Assembly: GCF_027595985.1 (NCBI RefSeq)
Contig: NC_073312.1
Location: 5,472,928 to 5,536,927, forward strand
Source: Sorex araneus
Taxonomy: Eukaryota > Chordata > Mammalia > Eulipotyphla > Soricidae
Direction: 5' to 3'
DNA length: 64,000 nt
The translations under genes were made by a program, and so were the position numbers. This document shows positions 44,870 to 56,649 of the stretch, in pieces. The notes beneath the pieces were generated by a model. It was not told the DNA's origin. It made no database searches and was given only the letters and a program-made list of their open reading frames with translations. Within the stretch, counting starts at the first letter, position 1; each line of letters begins with the position of its first letter.

Positions 44870-45260
44870 TGGCAAGCGTTTCGGTTTAAACATATGACAA
44901 TTAAATCGTTAAGCGCTCCACGCCGGATTAATTACCCCGCTGCAAAGGGATCAATTGTGTAAATATATCATTTCTGTAATGAGTCCTGGCTGGGACTTAG
45001 ATGTCCAGATTGGTTTTCCTTGCAGCTTCTGTCCTGAAAACAAGCCTAGCCTCTGGGCCGGGGCCAAACAAACAGGCTCTATCAGGGCCGAATGCAGAGC
45101 GGAGAAGTAGCCCAAATAGACAGGAGGGGCGGGTGATCCAGGGCCCGAGATTGTGGGAAAATGGGAGCAATTTGCCAAAATGAGCCAAGTTCCTCCTATT
45201 ATTCTTCATGTCTCTGCAGAAAATGACTCTTCAGAAACAGGGAGTGGAAGCTAAACATCC
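44870..45260. promoter_or_regulatory. AT-rich unique island, candidate enhancer
   Basis: catatgacaattaaatcgtt, ATTAATTA at 44927-44934, and tgtgtaaatatatcatttct. Free of repeats between a minisatellite and GC-rich DNA. Confidence 0.42.
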
Positions 45261-45574
45261 CCTTAAATGACACTTCAGCACCCATTTCACCCCGCGCCAG
45301 ACACCAGCGCCCAATTGTGACCGCCTTGCCTGAAAAGAGGAGTCACCGCGGGGCGCCGGGAGGTGGCGAGGCTCCCCAAACATTTAACATTCCTGGGGTC
45401 AGCAGGGCCGGCCATTCGGAAGCCAGGAGCCCACGGCCCGCCCGGCCCGCCCGGCCAGGGAGCAAATCCCCCTGCAGAGGCCTCTGGCCGGCTCCTCCGG
45501 CCAACAATCCCGGGTCCAATTCTTGAAATCGAATTCCCACTCTTCCCTGAATGCACGTGGAGTGATGGTGCCAG

Positions 45575-45650
45575 TTTCTCCTCCTCCCTCCTCCCCGCCC
45601 TCCTCCCCGCCCTCGTCCCCTGCCTCCTCCCCGCCCTCCTCCCCCGATTC
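45575..45650. repeat. CCTCCTCCCCGCC pyrimidine minisatellite
   Basis: Four to five imperfect copies of tcctccccgccc. Confidence 0.8.
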
Positions 45651-46099
45651 CTCTGCTCCCTCGGGGTTCACCCCACAGTTGGCCCCTCGGAGCCGGGCCT
45701 GTCCCCCGGGCAGAGCTCAGGCCCTCCAGTTCCCTCAGCCACTTGCAGGGGCTGGGGAGAAAGTTCACACCCTGGTGTGCCCTGAGTTCCATTCCTGCCA
45801 CCACCTGCCCCCTCCCCGCACACTGTGGGCCGGGACCACCGTGGTCTGAAGTTTCGGGCACCGATGTGAGAAACCCCTTTGAAAAAAGCCCCCTGTGCTA
45901 CCCAGTTTAGGGCACCGGTGGGGGCTTCTCTGCCTTCCACCTTTGGGTGCCCCCGTGCCCATTTCTCAGACCTACCCCTTTTCTAGAACCTTTGACATGC
46001 GTGCGCAGCTTCCTGAGTCTCTCTTTTCCATCCTTGCCCTCTCCCAGGGCCCCTAGGCCCCTGGCATTCACAATGTGCACCAGAAAAAGAATCACCTGG

Positions 46100-46262
46100 G
46101 GGTCGGTGTTAGTACTGCAGGAAGGCACTCACCTTGCCCGTGGCCGACCCGGGTTCCATCTCCGGCATCCTGTATGGTCCCTGAGCACTGCCAGGAGTAA
46201 TTCCTGAGTGCAGAGTAAGGAGGAACCCCTGAGCATCACTGGGTGGGGCCCAAAAAGCAAGA
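46100..46262 (+). mobile_element. SINE, full length but diverged head
   Basis: gaaggcactcaccttgcccg, gacccgggttccatctccgg, gagcactgccaggagtaatt and ggcccaaaaagcaagaaaag. Confidence 0.8.
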
Positions 46263-46598
46263 AAAGAAAAGGAAAGGAGAGAAAAGAAAGAATATGGAAG
46301 GAAAGAGAAGGGAAGAGAAGAGAGAAAAGAAAAAGGAAAAGAAGACAAAAGGGGAGGGGAGGGGAGGGGAGGGGAGGGGAGGGGAGGGGAGGGGAGGGGA
46401 GGAGAGGGGAGGAGAGGAGAGGGGAGGGGAGGAGAGGGGAGGGGAGGGGAGGGGAGAGGAGGAGAGGGGAGGGGAGGGGAGGGGAGGGGAGGGGAGGGGA
46501 GGGGAGGAGAGGGGAGGAGAGGAGAGGGGAGGGGAGGAGAGGGGAGGGGAGGGGAGGGGAGGGGAGGGGAGGAGAGGAGAGGAGAGGAGAGAAAAGGA
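46263..46598 (+). repeat. GGGGA/GGAGA satellite
   Basis: More than 50 five-base units grading from gaaaagaaaagg out of the preceding SINE tail. Long Gly/Glu/Arg or Pro/Ser/Leu frames here are artefacts. Confidence 0.97.
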
Positions 46599-46849
46599 AT
46601 CTCTTGAGTTGGTTGAAATTTCAACTTGATCCACAAAGGGTCCCACAGAGTCTCAGTCTGTTTCCAGATTTGAGTCAAGACTATTCTGTGCTCACAAGAT
46701 CCCGCCAGCCCAGACACCCATCCCCAGGGCTTCGGAGGGGGGGGGATCAGGACTTTCCTGCTGGTGTTTTGAGGGTGACACGGGAGCATAAGGGGTTCAG
46801 GAAGCTTTGGCCCTGGGGGGTGAGACGAAGGCGGGGTGGGGGTGGGGTT

Positions 46850-47070
46850 GGGAATAATTAGACATCAAATGCCATGTAGCCATCGGGAATCCATGGCTTA
46901 ATTGATGCTTTAAGGTTTCCCCTGACACGTATGATCAAAATGAAATTACATCTACAGGGAGAGGAAATTTATTTCTACTTGTATCTTATGGGGTGGGGGA
47001 ATAATGTGTCAATTAAGCAAGGAAGATGACATCTATTTGATGCATGAGCTGAAGAAGGAATATTATTCTC
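46850..47070. promoter_or_regulatory. AT-rich unique island, candidate enhancer
   Basis: ccatggcttaattgatgctt near 46890, gatcaaaatgaaattacatc near 46932, and tgtcaattaagcaaggaaga near 47007. Confidence 0.4.
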
Positions 47071-47085
47071 GAAATTTTTCTTTTA

Positions 47086-47248
47086 TGGGGGCTGGAGCAA
47101 TAGCATAGCGGGTAGGGCATTTGCCTGGCACGCGGCTGACCCGGGTTCGATTCCCAGCATCCATAGGGTCCCCTAAGCACTGCCAGGGGTAATTCCTAAG
47201 TGCAGAGCCAGGAGTAACCCCTGTGCATTGCTGGGTGTGACCCTCCAA
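47086..47248 (+). mobile_element. Shrew SINE, full length
   Basis: gggggctggagcaatagcat head through gctgggtgtgaccctccaaa. Confidence 0.9.
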
Positions 47249-47269
47249 AATATTTTTTGCTTTTAGCTT

Positions 47270-47446
47270 TTTTTTTTTTTGGCTTTTGGGTCACACCCGG
47301 TGATGCACAGGGGTTACCCCTGGCTCATGCACTCAGGAATTAACTCCTGGCGGTGCTCAGGGGACCCTGTGGGATGCTGGGAATTGAACCCGGGTCGGCC
47401 ATGTACCAGGCAAACGCCCTATCCACTGTGCTATTGCTCCAGCCCC
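47270..47446 (-). mobile_element. Shrew SINE, full length
   Basis: tttttggcttttgggtcaca through ctgtgctattgctccagccc. Tail-to-tail with the copy at 47086. Confidence 0.92.
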
Positions 47447-47451
47447 CAATA

Positions 47452-47626
47452 ATTTTTTTCTTTTTGGGTCACACCTGGCGATGCACAGGGGTTACTCCTG
47501 GCTCTTCACTCAGGAATTACCCCCTGGTGGTGTTCAGGGGACCATATGGGATGCTGGGATTCGAACCCGGGTCGGCCTCATGCAAGGCAAACGCCCTCCC
47601 CGCTGTGCTATCACTCCAGCCCCCCC
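47452..47626 (-). mobile_element. Shrew SINE, full length
   Basis: tttttgggtcacacctggcg through gctatcactccagccccccc. Head-to-tail with the previous copy. Confidence 0.92.
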
Positions 47627-47989
47627 CCATAATTTTTTCTTTTATGATTTACAGTAGCGGAGCACTTGGCAGTGAGAAGCGGAGGGAGGCACCACGCACA
47701 TTTCCCCCGTGATTTAAAAGCAAACGAACAAAAAAAAAGAAAGGAGAAGGGGGAGGGGTTTGTACTAAATAAGGCGGAAAACATCCCCCTTACCAGCACA
47801 GAGTAAGAACTGAACCAGGAGCTGTCGGCAGCGGGGAGGGGACGGGACTGCCCCCTTAGTGAGCGAAGGGGTCCGAGCAGGGGCATCCTGAAGGTGACTC
47901 TTCCTGTGGCTCCAGAATGAGACGGAGAAGGGGCTCGGAGGCTGGGTTCGACCCCCCTCACTGCACAGGATCCCCCCCGCTGGGTGTGA

Positions 47990-48080
47990 GTCCTGAGTAC
48001 TCAGGAAGGCTTACCTTGCACACGGCCGACCCAGGTTCGATCCCCGGCATCCCATATGGCCCCCGAGCACCACCACCTCC
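47990..48080 (+). mobile_element. SINE, partial
   Basis: ttaccttgcacacggccgac and ccaggttcgatccccggcat, then ccccgagcaccaccacc. Confidence 0.75.
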
Positions 48081-48291
48081 TGCTGTGGCCCAGAAATTGG
48101 GCAGGTGTGGGGGGGAGCGGAGCTTGGAACCCAAGATCCAGCCAGGAGCTGCTTGCTGAGCCCCTGAGCACCAGGCTTCACACAAACTTGACCTTGGTCC
48201 CAAAGTCGCAGTGTCCTCTGCTTTAGAGATGAGACACAGCCCAGACCCAGCAGAGGGGCAGCAAACCCAGAATTCGAACCCTTGTCAACCT

Positions 48292-48447
48292 CATTTTTTT
48301 TTGTCTTTCTGGGTTATACCAGGTGAGGATCTGCACCCAGGAATCACTCCTGGCAGTGCTGGGGGACCCTACGGGATGCCGGGGATTGAAGCTGGGTTGG
48401 CCGCGTGCAAGGCACACACCCTCCCCGCTGTACCATCGCTCCGGCTC
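48292..48447 (-). mobile_element. Shrew SINE
   Basis: caggaatcactcctggcagt, ggggattgaagctgggttgg and taccatcgctccggctcg. Confidence 0.82.
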
Positions 48448-48489
48448 GATGTCTGACATATTTAGCTAAGGCTCAAGTCCCTGCCTCTT

Positions 48490-48632
48490 TGGGGTTTTAT
48501 TTGGGGGCCACACCCGGCGATGCTCTCAGGAATTATTCCCGGTGGTGCTCGGGGGACCTACGAGATGCCGGAGATTGAACCTGGATCGGCTGAGTGTAAG
48601 GCAAGCCCCCTACCCACTGTCCCTCTGACCCT
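48490..48632 (-). mobile_element. Shrew SINE, internally shortened
   Basis: gggggccacacccggcgatg jumps to ctctcaggaattattcccgg, missing part of the body, then ggagattgaacctggatcgg. Confidence 0.8.
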
Positions 48633-48989
48633 CAGCCGCCAATCTCTCTGGGTGACCTGCTTAGAACCCAAGGAACAGGCTTGGAGTCAGATTCAAGTGG
48701 GATGTTTTGTCTCCTCAACTGCCTGTTGAAAGACCCACATCTGGCACCACACAACCTACCCACCCAGAGCATCACACAACACACAACGTCACAAACCGGC
48801 ACGCGATGGTCGGGGGGTAGGGTCATCTCTGGGAGGCCATGAGGTTGGTTGGGGCCCCCCTGGCCTCAAAGGTGCGGTCTCCAGAACCACAGACCATCCG
48901 TAAGTGACCCCCCCCCGCCCCGCCCCGTCACAGCCCCAGCCTGTGGTGTGTTGTTCCGGCCGCCCAACTCCTGCCCTTGGATGCAACCT

Positions 48990-49400
48990 TGAACATGTTG
49001 CCTGACCTCCCTGAAAACTGTGTGTCCTCAGGATGAACGAAGTTGGTAATAACTGCCGCGGCCCGGTGGTCGATGGCTTTGAAGTCGGAGATGGGAAGAT
49101 CCTGTTTGTGGAAACGCCAGCCCGTCTCGTCTGGGCTGTCCGCTGGCTTTATGACGAGGTGACGTTCCCGGAGCACAGGACACACGGGCGCCCACAGCCC
49201 GGAGCTATCCATCAGCACCTTTTATAAGTCGCCGGAATAAGTCCTTTCCCAATGGATTTGCTTCCACGGCTTCGTCTTAGAATCGTGGGTGCTTCTAGCA
49301 GGCGTCGGGGCCCCGGCAGCCATGTGTGCCTCGGCCGAGGGCAGGCCGTGGACGACATTAATTGTCTCATAAATAGTGTCAGGATGGGGTTTCCCCCCCC
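48990..49400. other. Unique sequence, no gene; possible regulatory DNA
   Basis: Unique mixed-composition sequence with tggacgacattaattgtctc near 49349. A 96-codon minus-strand frame (48928-49218) has no recognisable domain and is not called. Confidence 0.35.
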
Positions 49401-49832
49401 CCCCGCCCCCTTGGCTTACACCAAGTTACTGAAAAGCCGATACGGAGCCATATGTTGATACTTTTCTTGGCACATAAACCAGATATTTTATAGATGGGGC
49501 TGGGGAATAAAAGGTAAGTGTCGCTCAAGTCACGTGTTTGATTCTCCATCAAAGGAAAACAGCCATCAGCATCCCAAGTTCACTGAACTTTGGTCAGCAT
49601 CAGCCGTAAATCCTGGTCCTTGGAGATGGCACCTTGGGTGGAGAAACGATGGCGGCACAGAACTCCGCCAGCTCTGCGGGCGGCTGTGAGAGCCGGTCAG
49701 CTGCTGGCCACGGGCCCCTTGGCTCACTGGCTCTCGGGAGGGCGAAGAGTGAGGGGAAATCGCGCGACAGGAAGAGGAACCCTGAGGTGCCCCCTTTAGG
49801 AAGGGGAGATTGGGTGATCCATTGGAATTTTT

Positions 49833-50008
49833 TTTTTTTGCATTTTTTTTGGGTCACACCTGGCGATGCACAGATGTTACTCCTGGCTCTGCACTCAGGA
49901 ATCACCCCTGGCGGTGCTCAGGGGACCATATGGGATGCTGGGGATCGAATCCAGGTCGGCCGCGTGCAAGGCAAACGCCCTCCCCGCTGTGCTATCGCTC
50001 CAGCCCCC
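49833..50008 (-). mobile_element. Shrew SINE with target-site duplication
   Basis: Flanked by ccattggaattttt (49819-49832) and ccattgaaattttt (50009-50022), one mismatch in 14. Confidence 0.93.
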
Positions 50009-50173
50009 CCATTGAAATTTTTCAGTGGAAAAAAATTTGTTGGCAACTGGGCAGAGCCGTGGTCATTTACCATCACAGAAGAATTCTTGGGTCACGCACG
50101 CCTTCCGATACAGCATGCCTTGTGCCAGAGAGCGGAGGCTGATTCTACCTGCAGGGGGCCTGGGTCCATGCAA

Positions 50174-50175
<2 letters not shown>

Positions 50176-50208
<33 letters not shown>
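50176..50208. repeat. GT microsatellite
   Basis: About 16 perfect GT units. Confidence 0.95.
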
Positions 50209-50974
50209 GTTACAAGAGCTGGGTTTCCGTGCCGCTCTCAGAGATGAGAATTGCGCTCACGTTGAATGCGACGCTCTGACTTTTGGCCGTGACTGAATCG
50301 CTGGCTCTTCGGGTCAACCTGGGATGGCTCTGGGATGACGCGCTGTCCCTGCCAGGCCTGAGAGGAACCTGGTACCTGTGCCGGGTGGGCGGGGACCTGG
50401 CAGGTCTGTCCCGAGGGGCGGGTGAATGTGCCCAAATGAAAGAGCTTCCCAGGTGGTGTCGCCGCTTTTCCTCAGGCTCACGTCCGAGCGAGCCTCATCC
50501 TTTCACTCCTGTCCCTCTCGTCCCCGGAGTCCAGCTAGGCTGACCTGTGATGGGGCCATCTCTGGGGGGTGGGGGGGCCATGGGGGGCCTCCCCTGCTTG
50601 GGGGTGATGCTCGCTCGTGAAGGTGAGGTTTGGCAGTGGACATGCCCTGTGACTCTCGCGGCAACTTGCCTCAGCAGTGAGTTTGCTATCTGTGTGGCGA
50701 ACACGCCCCCCCAGCATGAAAGCACTAAGAGAGGCCCCCGGGACAGCCAGGGCCGGAGTCCCTACAAACCCGCGTTTACCGAGAGCGAAGAAACTGCGGC
50801 CTCACGCCTCTGAAGACGCTACTGTTCGGGCTTTCTCGGCGCTGCAGGCGTCCCTTCTCTCTCTGGAAGAGACGAGTGCTTGGGTACCGTGGACGGAATT
50901 CAAGCCCTCGGGCATGCTCGGCCCGCGCCCTGCCATCTACGCGGTGTCCCTGTCCCTGCATTTAAAAACTGGCC

Positions 50975-51112
50975 TGTGGGCTGGAGAGAGAGTACAGGCA
51001 TGAGGCACTTGATGTGTGTGCGGGTTTGATCCCTGGCACCAAAGGTGGTTTCCAGAGCACACGCAGGAGTGAGCCCAGAGCACAGAGCACCACGGGATAG
51101 GGCCCCAAACGA
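50975..51112 (+). mobile_element. SINE, diverged
   Basis: gggctggagagagagtacag head, gcgggtttgatccctggcac, cacgcaggagtgagcccaga and gatagggccccaaacgaagg. Confidence 0.72.
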
Positions 51113-51179
51113 AGGAAAGGAAGAGAGAAAGAGAGAGAGAGAAAGAGAGAAAGAGAGAAAGAGAGAAAGAGAGAAAGAG

Positions 51180-51249
<70 letters not shown>

Positions 51250-51638
51250 GAGGGAGGGAGGGAGGGAGGGAGGGAGGGAGGGAGGGAGGGAGGAAGGAAG
51301 GAAGGAAGGAAGGAAGGAGGGAGGGAGGGAGGGAGGGAAGGAGGGAAGGAGGGAAGGAGGAAAGAGAGAGTGAGAAAGAGGGAAGGAAGAAAAGAAGGAA
51401 GGAAGGAAGGAAGGAAGGAAGGAGGAAAGAGAGAGTGAGAAAGAGAGTGAGAAAGAGGGAAGGAAAGAAGGAAGGAAGGAAGGAGGAAAGAGAGAGAGTG
51501 AGAAAGAGAAAGAAATAGGGAAGGAAGGAAGGGAGGGAGGGAGGGAGGGAGGGAAGGAGGGAGGGAGGAAGGAAGGAAGGAAGGAAGGAAGGAAGGAAGG
51601 AAGGAAGGAAGGAAGGAAGGAAGGTAGGAAGGAAAGAG
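51113..51638 (+). repeat. GAAA/GGAA/GGGA purine satellite
   Basis: About 520 bases with blocks of gaaagaaagaaa, gggagggaggga and ggaaggaaggaa. It extends from a SINE tail. Confidence 0.97.
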
Positions 51639-51805
51639 GAGCTGGAAAGATAGTATAGTAGTAGAGTGCTTGTCTTACATGCAGCAGACCTGGGTTTGAA
51701 CCCCAGCATCACATACCTTCTGGTCCCCTAAGCACTGTCAGGAGTGACCTCAGTATAGAGCCAAGAGTAACCCCGAGCACCACTGGGTGTGGCCCAAAAC
51801 AAAAA
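51639..51805 (+). mobile_element. SINE, diverged
   Basis: gagctggaaagatagtatag head, gacctgggtttgaaccccag and accactgggtgtggcccaaa. Confidence 0.8.
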
Positions 51806-52004
51806 AAAAGAGAGAGAAAGAGGAGGGAGAGAAAAAGAGAGAGAGGAGAGAGAGAGAAGAGAGGAGAGAACAAGAGGATAGAGAGGGCAAAGGCAGGGAG
51901 AGGAGAGGAGAGAGAGAGAGAGGAGAAGAGAAAGAGGAGAGGAGAGAGAGAGAGGAGAGGAGAAAGAGGAGAGGAGGGAGAGAGAGAGGAGAAGAGAGAG
52001 AGAG

Positions 52005-52046
<42 letters not shown>

Positions 52047-52062
52047 GGAGGGGAGGGGAGAT
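51806..52062 (+). repeat. GA/GGAGA purine satellite
   Basis: Starts at the A-rich tail of the SINE at 51639. Confidence 0.96.
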
Positions 52063-52324
52063 CACCATGGTGATGCTAAGGGCCTGTGTCCCACCTCTTG
52101 TCCTACAGCTCGGACCCTGCGTATGATTTTTTTATCTGGAGTCTCACCGGGAATGTTGGGTTTCCTCTGGGTGCCCGGGGCCACTGCCCGGTGGTGCTGG
52201 GGGTCACGCCCAGACGGCCCTCGGGTTGTCCGACCCTCTCTGAGCCCGCCTGGGCCCGGGCACAGTTCTTCTGAGACCCAGGTGAGTGCTTTAGACGGAC
52301 TTCCCGAGTAGCCAGTTTAAAATG

Positions 52325-52490
52325 CTGCCTGGAGAGAGAGAACCAGGGAGGGCCTTTGCCTTGCGCTCAGCCCACCTGGGACCGATTCCCGGCACCCCAG
52401 AAGAAGCCCCAGGCCCGGCCAGGAGTGATCCCGGAGCACAGGGCCAGGATTCATCCCTGAGCACTGCCGTGCAGCCCCAAACCAGAGTAG
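52325..52490 (+). mobile_element. SINE, diverged
   Basis: gcctggagagagagaaccag, gacgattccc-like box B region, gagcactgccgtgcagcccc. Confidence 0.65.
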
Positions 52491-52844
52491 GGAACAACAC
52501 TCTCCAATGGTGAACGAGCAGCGCCTGTCCATCGGGTTAGCGAGATGTGTGTGGCGTTCCCTCGCAGACGCTGGTGAGGAGTGACCGAGCCGGAGCAGAG
52601 TTACCACGCGTGGCGAGGGGTGAGGCGAGTGAGGGGACGGAGGGGAGGGGAGGGACAAACCTTCCTGGGCTCTGGGGTCCCCAGAAACCCCGGGCAGCGA
52701 GGCCGTGAGCCCCCTTCAGCCGACCCTCTGCTCGCCTGGCGGTGCTCCGAGGATCAGCTGGCTCCGGAACGGCTCTGAGAGGGCAGAGGGGGGCGATTAG
52801 CCTGGAAAGATCCATCCCAGAGGAACTGAGGCCCGACAGGACCC

Positions 52845-53285
52845 CCCCACCCTCAACTTACATTTTAATTAAGAAAGTGCCCCTTGGGTGAAAATCGCGA
52901 AATTCTTGTACTTAAGAATCAATAAAATGTGCGCAGTCTGAAAATGAGATTAATAAGGGCCGGCTATCTATTTTGGGTGCGATTATTTATTCATCAAAGA
53001 AAACCCGCGGCTCCAAGGGCCGGCCGGTCTCCGAGGCCCGGGCGCTGCTGTTGTTAAAACTCCCCCCCACCCCCGACCCCCCGGCGGCTCTGGCCGCTGT
53101 TAACTATCAAAAGCAGGAAGGTTCAGTCTCTACCTGCATACATTTTAAATAAGAATTTCAACGTTATCTTGTCCATTTAAAATAATTGTATGAAAATGTG
53201 AAGAAATATGATCTTGTAAAAGCGGAGTCGGGCGCGCCCCAGGAGCCTGCGAGAATGAACAGCGCCGCCGTGATTTAAAATTCAT
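52845..53285. promoter_or_regulatory. AT-rich unique island, candidate enhancer
   Basis: tacattttaattaagaaagt, tgaaaatgagattaataagg, ggtgcgattatttattcatc and ccatttaaaataattgtatg, with a GC-rich centre. No SINE or microsatellite. Confidence 0.42.
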
Positions 53286-53734
53286 GGAGACCCGGGCAAG
53301 ATTGATGGCGAGAAGCTCCTTGCCCGGCCCGCTCTGGAACCTCCAGGCAGAGCCCGAGGCCTTGGGGGGGCTCAGCCCGGCCCCCTCCTCCCCTGGCCTG
53401 AGCAGCGAGACGGGGCGGGGGCAGGGGACCCTGGATTCCTGCCTGTCCCCGGGGGTCCCCGTTACACCGGCTGGCAGGGGGGAGGGGGGAAAGGGCAAAC
53501 CCCACTTCTCAGGTGGGGTTTGGCCAAGGATGAGTATTGCAGGGGTGAGGCGGGGCTGGCGGCGGGAGGAGAGGCGAGCTGGAGCCAGGAAGGGCTGTCC
53601 ACTCCTTTCTCAGAGGAAGATGGAGCTGGGTGGGCCTCCCTCGCCTGGCCGGGCCCCTCCAACTCAGGTCTTGGGGAGCGAGCAACCGTGGGTTCAATTC
53701 GACTTTTCTTTCGTGGGAGTGCCGTGGCTCGGGA

Positions 53735-53978
53735 CTGGAGCGATAGCACAGTGGGGAGGGCGTTTGCCTTGCACGTGGCCGACCAGGGTTCAATTCCTCT
53801 GCCCCTCTCGGAGAGCCCGGCAAGCTACCGAGAGTATCGTGCCCGCACGGCAGAGCCTGGCAAGCTCCCCTCGGCATATTCAATATGCCAAACACAGTCA
53901 CAACAAGTCTCACAGTGGAGACGTTACTGGAGCCCGCTCGAGCAAGTCAATGAACAACGGGATGACAGTGCAGGCAGT
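53735..53978 (+). mobile_element. Shrew SINE, long-body variant
   Basis: Common head, then tctcggagagcccggcaagc, tcggcatattcaatatgcca and tgaacaacgggatgacagtg, matching 3377-3625. Confidence 0.88.
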
Positions 53979-54194
53979 ATTGTGGCTCCCACATGTTTTA
54001 GTGACCGAAATGAGACATCTTCATTCGGCCGCGGTACCACGGGCCCGAAGACCAAAAGGGGGTGTGCGGGACCCAGCCAGGTGCCTGTGGGGGTGCTGCG
54101 TGCCTTCAGGTCTCCCCCAGACCCGGTGAGGTGGCTTAGCGGTTCCTGTCCCTTCGACGCACTATCCCTTCTGGCCATCATCTCTTTTATTCGG

Positions 54195-54352
54195 GGGGTG
54201 GGGGGGGTACCACACCCGGCGATGCTCAGGGCCGACTCCTGGTTCTGCACTCGGGGACCACCCTGGCAGGTTCAGGGGACCATAGGGGATGCTGGGAACT
54301 GATCCCAGGTGGACCGCATACAAGGAAAGCGCCCTCCCCCCGGTACTCTCTC
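54195..54352 (-). mobile_element. Shrew SINE, diverged
   Basis: taccacacccggcgatgctc and tgggaactgatcccaggtgg. Confidence 0.75.
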
Positions 54353-55077
54353 CCCGCCCCTCCTCACCCCTGCACCCGTCGGCGTTGGCTTTCGGAGTAA
54401 CCCTGCAGAGCACAGACACCCGAGCTCCAAACATTTTGTCCCACGAGGAACTCCGGTGGTCCCTCCCGGCCAAAGCAGGGGTCCGAGGAGTGGGAGGCCC
54501 CGGCTTCCTCACGGTCAGAGGCTGCCCACTACGGTGGACTCTGTTCTCCTCTTGTGATTGCTCTGAACACACAGACACCGACATCCTTCCTTGAGCACTT
54601 CGCAACGTTTTGAAGATGTTTCCAGTTCGTTTGAGAAAATCCCGGACAAGTCTTCTCACGGAGGAGCCCCGAGCCCCAGCTTCCGCCGACATGTGGAAAC
54701 AGCCCTTCCCCGCCCCCCCCCCGCCAAAGCAGCCTCTGTGATTCCTGCTCCAGCAGAAACGCCAGATCAGGGGCGGCTGTGAGTCCTGGGCCTCCTCTCT
54801 GAGGACCTGCAGCCGGGAGGCCTCCGCACCAGCTCTGTCCATCCATCCGCAGAGGGCGGCCCGGGGAGCTGACCCCGAGCCTAGGAAGAAGGGGGGCGAG
54901 GCTCCCCCTTGAGCGAGGGCGGGCACGCACACCCCCTGGGAACATGGGGCTCGCCAGGTGCCGGCTCAGCACGTTGTGGCCTAGCTGGGGGGGCCACTCC
55001 TGCAGGCGTGTGTCTGCGGAACGGGATGGGGGGGGGGGTCGCTGGGATCCCCGTAGGTGGCTGCCTCGACTGCAGTT

Positions 55078-55258
55078 GGGGGGCAGGGCGATAGCCCAGC
55101 GGGGAGGGCGTTTGCCTTGCACGCGGCTGACCTGAGTTCGATTCCCAGCATCCCATAGGGTTCCCCCGAGCACCGCCAGGAGTGATTCCTGAGTGCAGAG
55201 CCAGGAGTGACCCCTGAGCATCCTGGTGTGACCCAAAAAGCAAAAAAAAAAAAAAACC
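55078..55258 (+). mobile_element. Shrew SINE, full length
   Basis: gggggcagggcgatagccca head through ggtgtgacccaaaaagcaaa. Confidence 0.9.
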
Positions 55259-55439
55259 AAAACCCTAAAGGCTGGAGTCAGAGTCACTCCATGGGGGCAG
55301 CGCTGCCTCCAGACCCCCCAGGACTCCACTTCACTGAGGTCCTGACCCCAGCACGTTTGCTTCTGCGGGTTCAGGGTTTCCAAAGTGTGTCTCAGAGTCA
55401 CCTGGGAGGGGGCAAAGTCAGTGACAAATGGAGGTTCTT

Positions 55440-55619
55440 CTTTTTCTTTTTCTTTTTGCTTTTTGGGTCACAGCCGGCGATGCTCAGGGCTGACTCCTGG
55501 CTCTGCACTCAGGAATTACTCCTGGCGGTGCTTGGGGGACCCTATGGGATGCCGGGATTGAACCTGGGTCAGCACGCGGAAGGCAAACGCCCTCCCCGCT
55601 GTGCTATCGCTCTGGCCCC
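55440..55619 (-). mobile_element. Shrew SINE, full length
   Basis: ttttgggtcacagccggcga through ctgtgctatcgctctggccc. Confidence 0.9.
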
Positions 55620-55819
55620 TCAAACTGGGTTCTAACCACCCCCCCAGCCCCAGCCCCCCTGCGCTGGGCGCCCTCCCCCTGCCTGGAGCAGGGTCCTGAG
55701 CGGGAAAGCACTCTCGGAGCAGGAGGGAGCAGGGGCCGCGCCCCCCGTATTTCCTGCGGGCAGGTGAGCCCCACCTGTGCGGAGAGCACCCGCAGGGCCC
55801 GCCCCTCCCGGCTCCCTTT

Positions 55820-55975
55820 AAACCCTGTCATTTGTACAGCCTATTAACCTTTAACTTTATGACTACCGAGATGAAATACGGGCAGCATTTAAGGCTGAGA
55901 ATACTCCAGCCCCGCTTCTTCATTTGCAACAAGGGTGAAGCGCTTCCTCTTAAATCAGTCACGTTTCATATCCGT
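55820..55975. promoter_or_regulatory. AT-rich unique island, candidate enhancer
   Basis: gtacagcctattaaccttta and gaaatacgggcagcatttaa; short and repeat-free. Confidence 0.35.
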
Positions 55976-56649
55976 CACGGACACTCCCCGCCCGTCTCGA
56001 GCTGACTCATCATGGGGGGGCAGCGGGGGTCCCCTCCTGGGACCAAACGCCGCCCCGTGGACGGAGGGACGGAGGGGACCCTCCTGCGCGTCCTACCGAA
56101 ACTTCCCGCACGAGATGCTGCCCAGCTGGGCGCCGGGCTCAGAGAGGGCCGGGGCCTGGCTCGGGTCACCCAGCAGGCTCCACGTTCCGTTGGGTCCCAG
56201 GCGCTGCCTGCAGAGAAACCACCAGCTCCGCCATGTGTCCTCGGGGACGCTGAGGCCAGGACACACCGAACGCTGGCTGGAGAGGGTGCCAGGAGGGCCC
56301 AGGGTCCCAGGCAAGGTGGCTCCGTGTCACACACTCGCTTGGCATATGTGAAGACCTGGGTCCAGTTCCCAGTGCTGTCCCCCCAAAGTCCCTGGGGTGA
56401 TGGGGACACCCTCTGGGTCCCCTGCTCTGTCCATGCCTGGAGGTAACCCCAGGACTACCATTTCCAGGGATGGACCCCCTATTAGGGTGAAGAGGTGCTT
56501 CTGGGGTCCGCGGTTGCCTGTGGGGGGGTGTCACAGCCTGGGTGGGAGGGGGGTCACCAGGACCCCAGGAGCATGGGAGTGGGCTGGGCGGGCCCTGAGA
56601 AGGGGAGCAGGGCCTGGTTTGCTCCGGAACCCAGGGCCGGTCACGCTGT

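Noticed and set aside
46109-46861. Long frames of Gly/Glu/Arg or Pro/Ser/Leu in both directions
   Set aside because: Translation of the GGGGA satellite.
48928-49218. 96-codon minus-strand frame in unique DNA
   Set aside because: No similarity I can recognise, no splice or promoter support; reported only as unique sequence.
56310-56390. Possible additional SINE (cttggcatatgtgaagacct, gggtccagttcccagtgctg)
   Set aside because: Only loosely similar to the head and box B; too diverged to call.
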